This document shows positions 61,521 through 64,000 of a DNA stretch of 64,000 nucleotides, one piece after another. The notes beneath the pieces were generated by a model that did no database searches, was not told the DNA's origin, and saw nothing but the letters and a program-made list of their open reading frames with translations. Source of the stretch: Diatrype stigma (Eukaryota > Ascomycota > Sordariomycetes > Xylariales > Diatrypaceae); NCBI GenBank assembly GCA_022225965.2, contig JAKJXP020000002.1:124001-188000 (forward strand), read 5' to 3'. The translations under genes and the position numbers were made by a program. Every line of letters begins with the position of its first letter. Position 1 is the stretch's first letter.

Positions 61521-62840
61521 GTCTACTTCAGAGGCAGTAGAAAAGGTCTGCCAAGACCACTGAAAAGCTGTATATGAGATTGGCGGTTACCTGGGTGTAA
61601 ACGTAGGCATCAGATTGGAGGCCATGGAAGGATGTCCAAGACATCCACGTATGTTGTATTTATAAATGAAGCCCATTGCTAGGAGACATCTTAATAATTT
61701 AGTCGCCATTCTGCTCTAAACCCCTATATTTCCCCTGTCAACTGTCACTTGGGACGTGTTTTTTACTTGGTGTCTACATCATGCGGCTCTCCGAATAATG
61801 TGGTATCTTTTACCTGAGTAGATAGGAGTTTCGCGACTATGGGTACAGTAACTTCGGCATAGAGCATACAAGGGGGTGTACATCGAAGTTAACCACGTAG
61901 CACTTCAAATTGTCAAACATACTGGTAGGCATCTACAAAAAGGTAACGGCAAAAGGTTTGCGGACACTTCATCACCGCATTTTGGTGAGAGAGTGTCCGC
62001 AAATCCTTGGCCACTACCTTCGCAGCGTTTCTGACATAGCTACCCAGATCAAGCGAGAATGCTGTAACTGGCCTTACGTATTATAAAAATGTAAGCACTT
62101 CACTATTAACTTTGTGCGAATATCAGATAATTCCTTTAAGTACAAACTATAACTTCTTCATGGTATATTGCAATGGGCAATCACTTTAATCCCCGGAGTC
62201 ATCATACAATAGTGGGGATTCAGTATAGGATAGGGGCTACAATATAAGGTATAAATGAAAGGCTTGGAAGCTCATCCGCACCCCCCTTTATATACGAGAC
62301 AGGTAAAATTTGAGAGCTCAGTCCTATCTGTTTAAAATAGAAACGCTAACCAAGCTCATCAATCGTGAATACCTACTACATTAGAACGTCTATGTAGCGA
62401 GCGAGCAGGGACTAGATTGGCGGTGAGAAATGCTCCGATACTGCGATCGACATGTGCGACGACCCCCTTCACTATCCTCAACTATCAACCCGGTATTGGG
62501 GTGGGCGGTCAGGGGCAATCAACCGCGAAACCAAACATAACAACTCGCCTGATTTTTGAACCCCGTTACAAATCATATGCCTAATACAGAAGCCCAAGAA
62601 CCGAGCGTGAGCCTTCCGGTGGGCCCCTGTTAGGTAATTAATGCCAGTTATACGGCTTGGCAGCCCCTAAGCTGGGCCTCAGGCCGAGTCGTGCTTCGTC
62701 ATGCATGAGTTCCTTCTCCTTGGCTGTATTTATTTTGATTTATTTCTTGCTTTCGGCACGAAAATCATCACACGGAACTTCCATTCGGTAAGAATCCAGA
62801 GTTACGAGATTGACAGGACACTCCAAAAGAAGTCTTAACA
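61521..62840. other. Intergenic region holding a palindrome
   Basis: No gene is recognised. The one notable structure is the palindrome at 61,941-62,019 (separate entry). The last 200 bp are the upstream region of the TTL-like gene. Confidence 0.5.
61941..62019. repeat. 79-bp near-perfect palindrome (fold-back element)
   Basis: Left arm AGGTAACGGCAAAAGG then TTTGCGGACACT...CACC. A 7-base loop lies near 61,977-61,983. Right arm GGTGAGAGAGTGTCCGCAAA then TCCTTGGCCACTACCT. Arms of about 36 bp pair with few mismatches. It could be a miniature fold-back transposon or MITE. No convincing flanking duplication is seen. Confidence 0.75.
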
Positions 62841-64000
62841 ATGTACGCCTTCATAAAATCGGCGAACCCGTGGCTTGATGAGCACATAAAGTCATGCGTC
62901 CGGAAGTATGTGCCGGGCGTCACCTTCGTCGACGACATCGCCGACCTCCGACCGGAGAACGTGGGGGGAAAGACGGTCTTCCAGTTCGGCGATGGCGAGA
63001 ACCTCGGGCCCAAGTTCGCCATCGCCAACACCGCGGCCGGGGGCCTCATCAACGCCTACCCGAGCAGCGATGCGCTCGCCCGCAAGGACTGCCTCGCCCG
63101 GGTCGTGGAGTACTGGACAGCGAAAAGGCCGGGGAGCATCCTGAAAGATACGGTTCCGGTCACCGTGCGGCTGTCTCTCGACTACAGCGAGTACGTCGAC
63201 GAAGCGCTAGCCGCGGCGGACGACCTTACGCTGCTCTACTCGCTGGAGGAGAACGAGGAGAAAGACGCTGCCGACAGGGAGTGGTGGATCCTCAAGCCAG
63301 CGTTGCTGGATTGCGGCTCCGGAATTCGGATCTTCAGCACCATGGAAGAGCTCGCGAGCCACCTGGAGCTTGCAGCTGACTTGCCGTGCGAAGACGAAGG
63401 AGAAGAAGAGCAAGCTCAAGAACCGGAGGGAGATTCTCGTACTACCAAAGGGGAAGCCACATACGGTGATAGGAACGGGGCAGGCGTGTTTTCTCCGGAG
63501 CTGTCTTTCCCTGGCCTGGCCTCCCTGGATGCCCTGGTCACTACCACCAGTGAAATGAGTCTCAACAGCGGAATCCCGGGGAAGGCTCAGAAGGATGCCG
63601 AAGCTCGCCAGTACGTATCCGAGGATACTGGGCGCATACTCTCGGCCCAGATCCGTGAGTTCGTGGCGCAGAGGTACATTGTCTCCGTGCCGCCCCTAGA
63701 GAACCGGAAATGGCATGTCCGGGCGTACGTCCTCAGCGTCGGGCGGCTCAAAGTCCACGTCTTCCGCGAGATGCTAGCTCTTCTTGCCCTCGAGGACCAC
63801 AAGCCGCCGTGGGATGACCCAAAGCCGGGGTCGTTCCTAACCAATACAGCGATCCAGGACGAGGGCGGGTACGTGGCCAAGAGGTCGATGCGGGACTTCT
63901 GGAGCACCCCTGACGACTTGCTCCCGGGGGAATGGAAGGCTCGCGCCTTCGACCAGATTTGCGAGATCTCAGCCGAGCTGTTCCGCGCAGCGGCTTACAC
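62841..64000 (+). CDS. Tubulin-tyrosine-ligase-like protein, 5' part (runs off the window)
   Basis: Open from ATG 62841 to the window end, 386 codons without a stop or intron. The TTL/ATP-grasp family ligates amino acids to tubulin tails or other acceptors using ATP. The fungal relatives (Pby1-like) are poorly defined. Visible signs are MYAFIKSANPWLDEHI at the start, the family's WWILKP motif followed by the Gly-rich GSGIRIF (nucleotide-binding region), and the later RKWHVRAYVLSVG block that corresponds to the conserved (F)DxRxxxL region. An acidic, low-complexity insert (EDEGEEEQAQEPEG) separates the two. The catalytic C-terminal residues (acidic metal ligands) are beyond the edge. The start is the first ATG of the frame. 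Confidence 0.85.
   Translation, partial: MYAFIKSANPWLDEHIKSCVRKYVPGVTFVDDIADLRPENVGGKTVFQFGDGENLGPKFAIANTAAGGLINAYPSSDALARKDCLARVVEYWTAKRPGSILKDTVPVTVRLSLDYSEYVDEALAAADDLTLLYSLEENEEKDAADREWWILKPALLDCGSGIRIFSTMEELASHLELAADLPCEDEGEEEQAQEPEGDSRTTKGEATYGDRNGAGVFSPELSFPGLASLDALVTTTSEMSLNSGIPGKAQKDAEARQYVSEDTGRILSAQIREFVAQRYIVSVPPLENRKWHVRAYVLSVGRLKVHVFREMLALLALEDHKPPWDDPKPGSFLTNTAIQDEGGYVAKRSMRDFWSTPDDLLPGEWKARAFDQICEISAELFRAAAY

Overview
The window is nuclear DNA of a filamentous ascomycete (Pezizomycotina). Its genes carry short introns (50-90 bp) with GTANGT-type donors and CTAAC/CTAAT branch sites. Normal-GC gene islands alternate with sharply bounded AT-rich blocks of retrotransposons damaged by C-to-T / G-to-A transitions, the signature of repeat-induced point mutation (RIP). 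The trehalose phosphatase and transporter sequences look Eurotiomycete-like, but the species cannot be told from this window.

Layout. 1-13 kb: an intact trehalose-6-phosphate phosphatase gene (TPS2 type, with a GC-AG intron), an 11-exon MFS transporter of the Fen2/Liz1 type, and a single-exon DEDDy 3'-5' exonuclease-like gene. 13.36-19.39 kb: a complete but RIP-inactivated Ty1/copia-like element with 136-bp LTRs and a perfect 5-bp target-site duplication. 19.4-24.7 kb: mostly empty, with one small two-exon gene of unknown function. 24.7-30.8 kb: a possible catabolic cluster of a Dal5-type MFS transporter, divergently followed by a TauD/Jlp1-type 2-oxoglutarate dioxygenase and a dihydropyrimidinase/hydantoinase. 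33.5-34.4 kb: a truncated F-box gene and a lightly mutated solo LTR of the same family as the copia-like element. 34.5-58.2 kb: a composite repeat island. Its base is two inverted copies of a GC-rich repeat. A 550-bp hAT-type MITE and a Ty3/gypsy element entered the left copy, and two further gypsy elements entered that gypsy element. 59.3-60.7 kb: a secreted GH5 endo-beta-mannanase, with a decayed retrotransposon gag remnant upstream. 61.9 kb: a 79-bp near-perfect palindrome. From 62.84 kb to the right edge: the 5' part of a tubulin-tyrosine-ligase-like gene.

How the parts relate. All intact genes have housekeeping or nutrient-use roles (trehalose synthesis, vitamin or anion uptake, ring-amide and sulfonate-type catabolism, mannan digestion). 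None of the retroelements can encode a protein now. Insertion order can be read from nesting and target-site duplications: GC-rich repeat, then outer gypsy (35,516-56,284), then two later gypsy elements inside it. I found no CRISPR, rRNA or convincing tRNA gene. Exon borders were assigned by hand from frame, splice signals and family knowledge. No database search was run.
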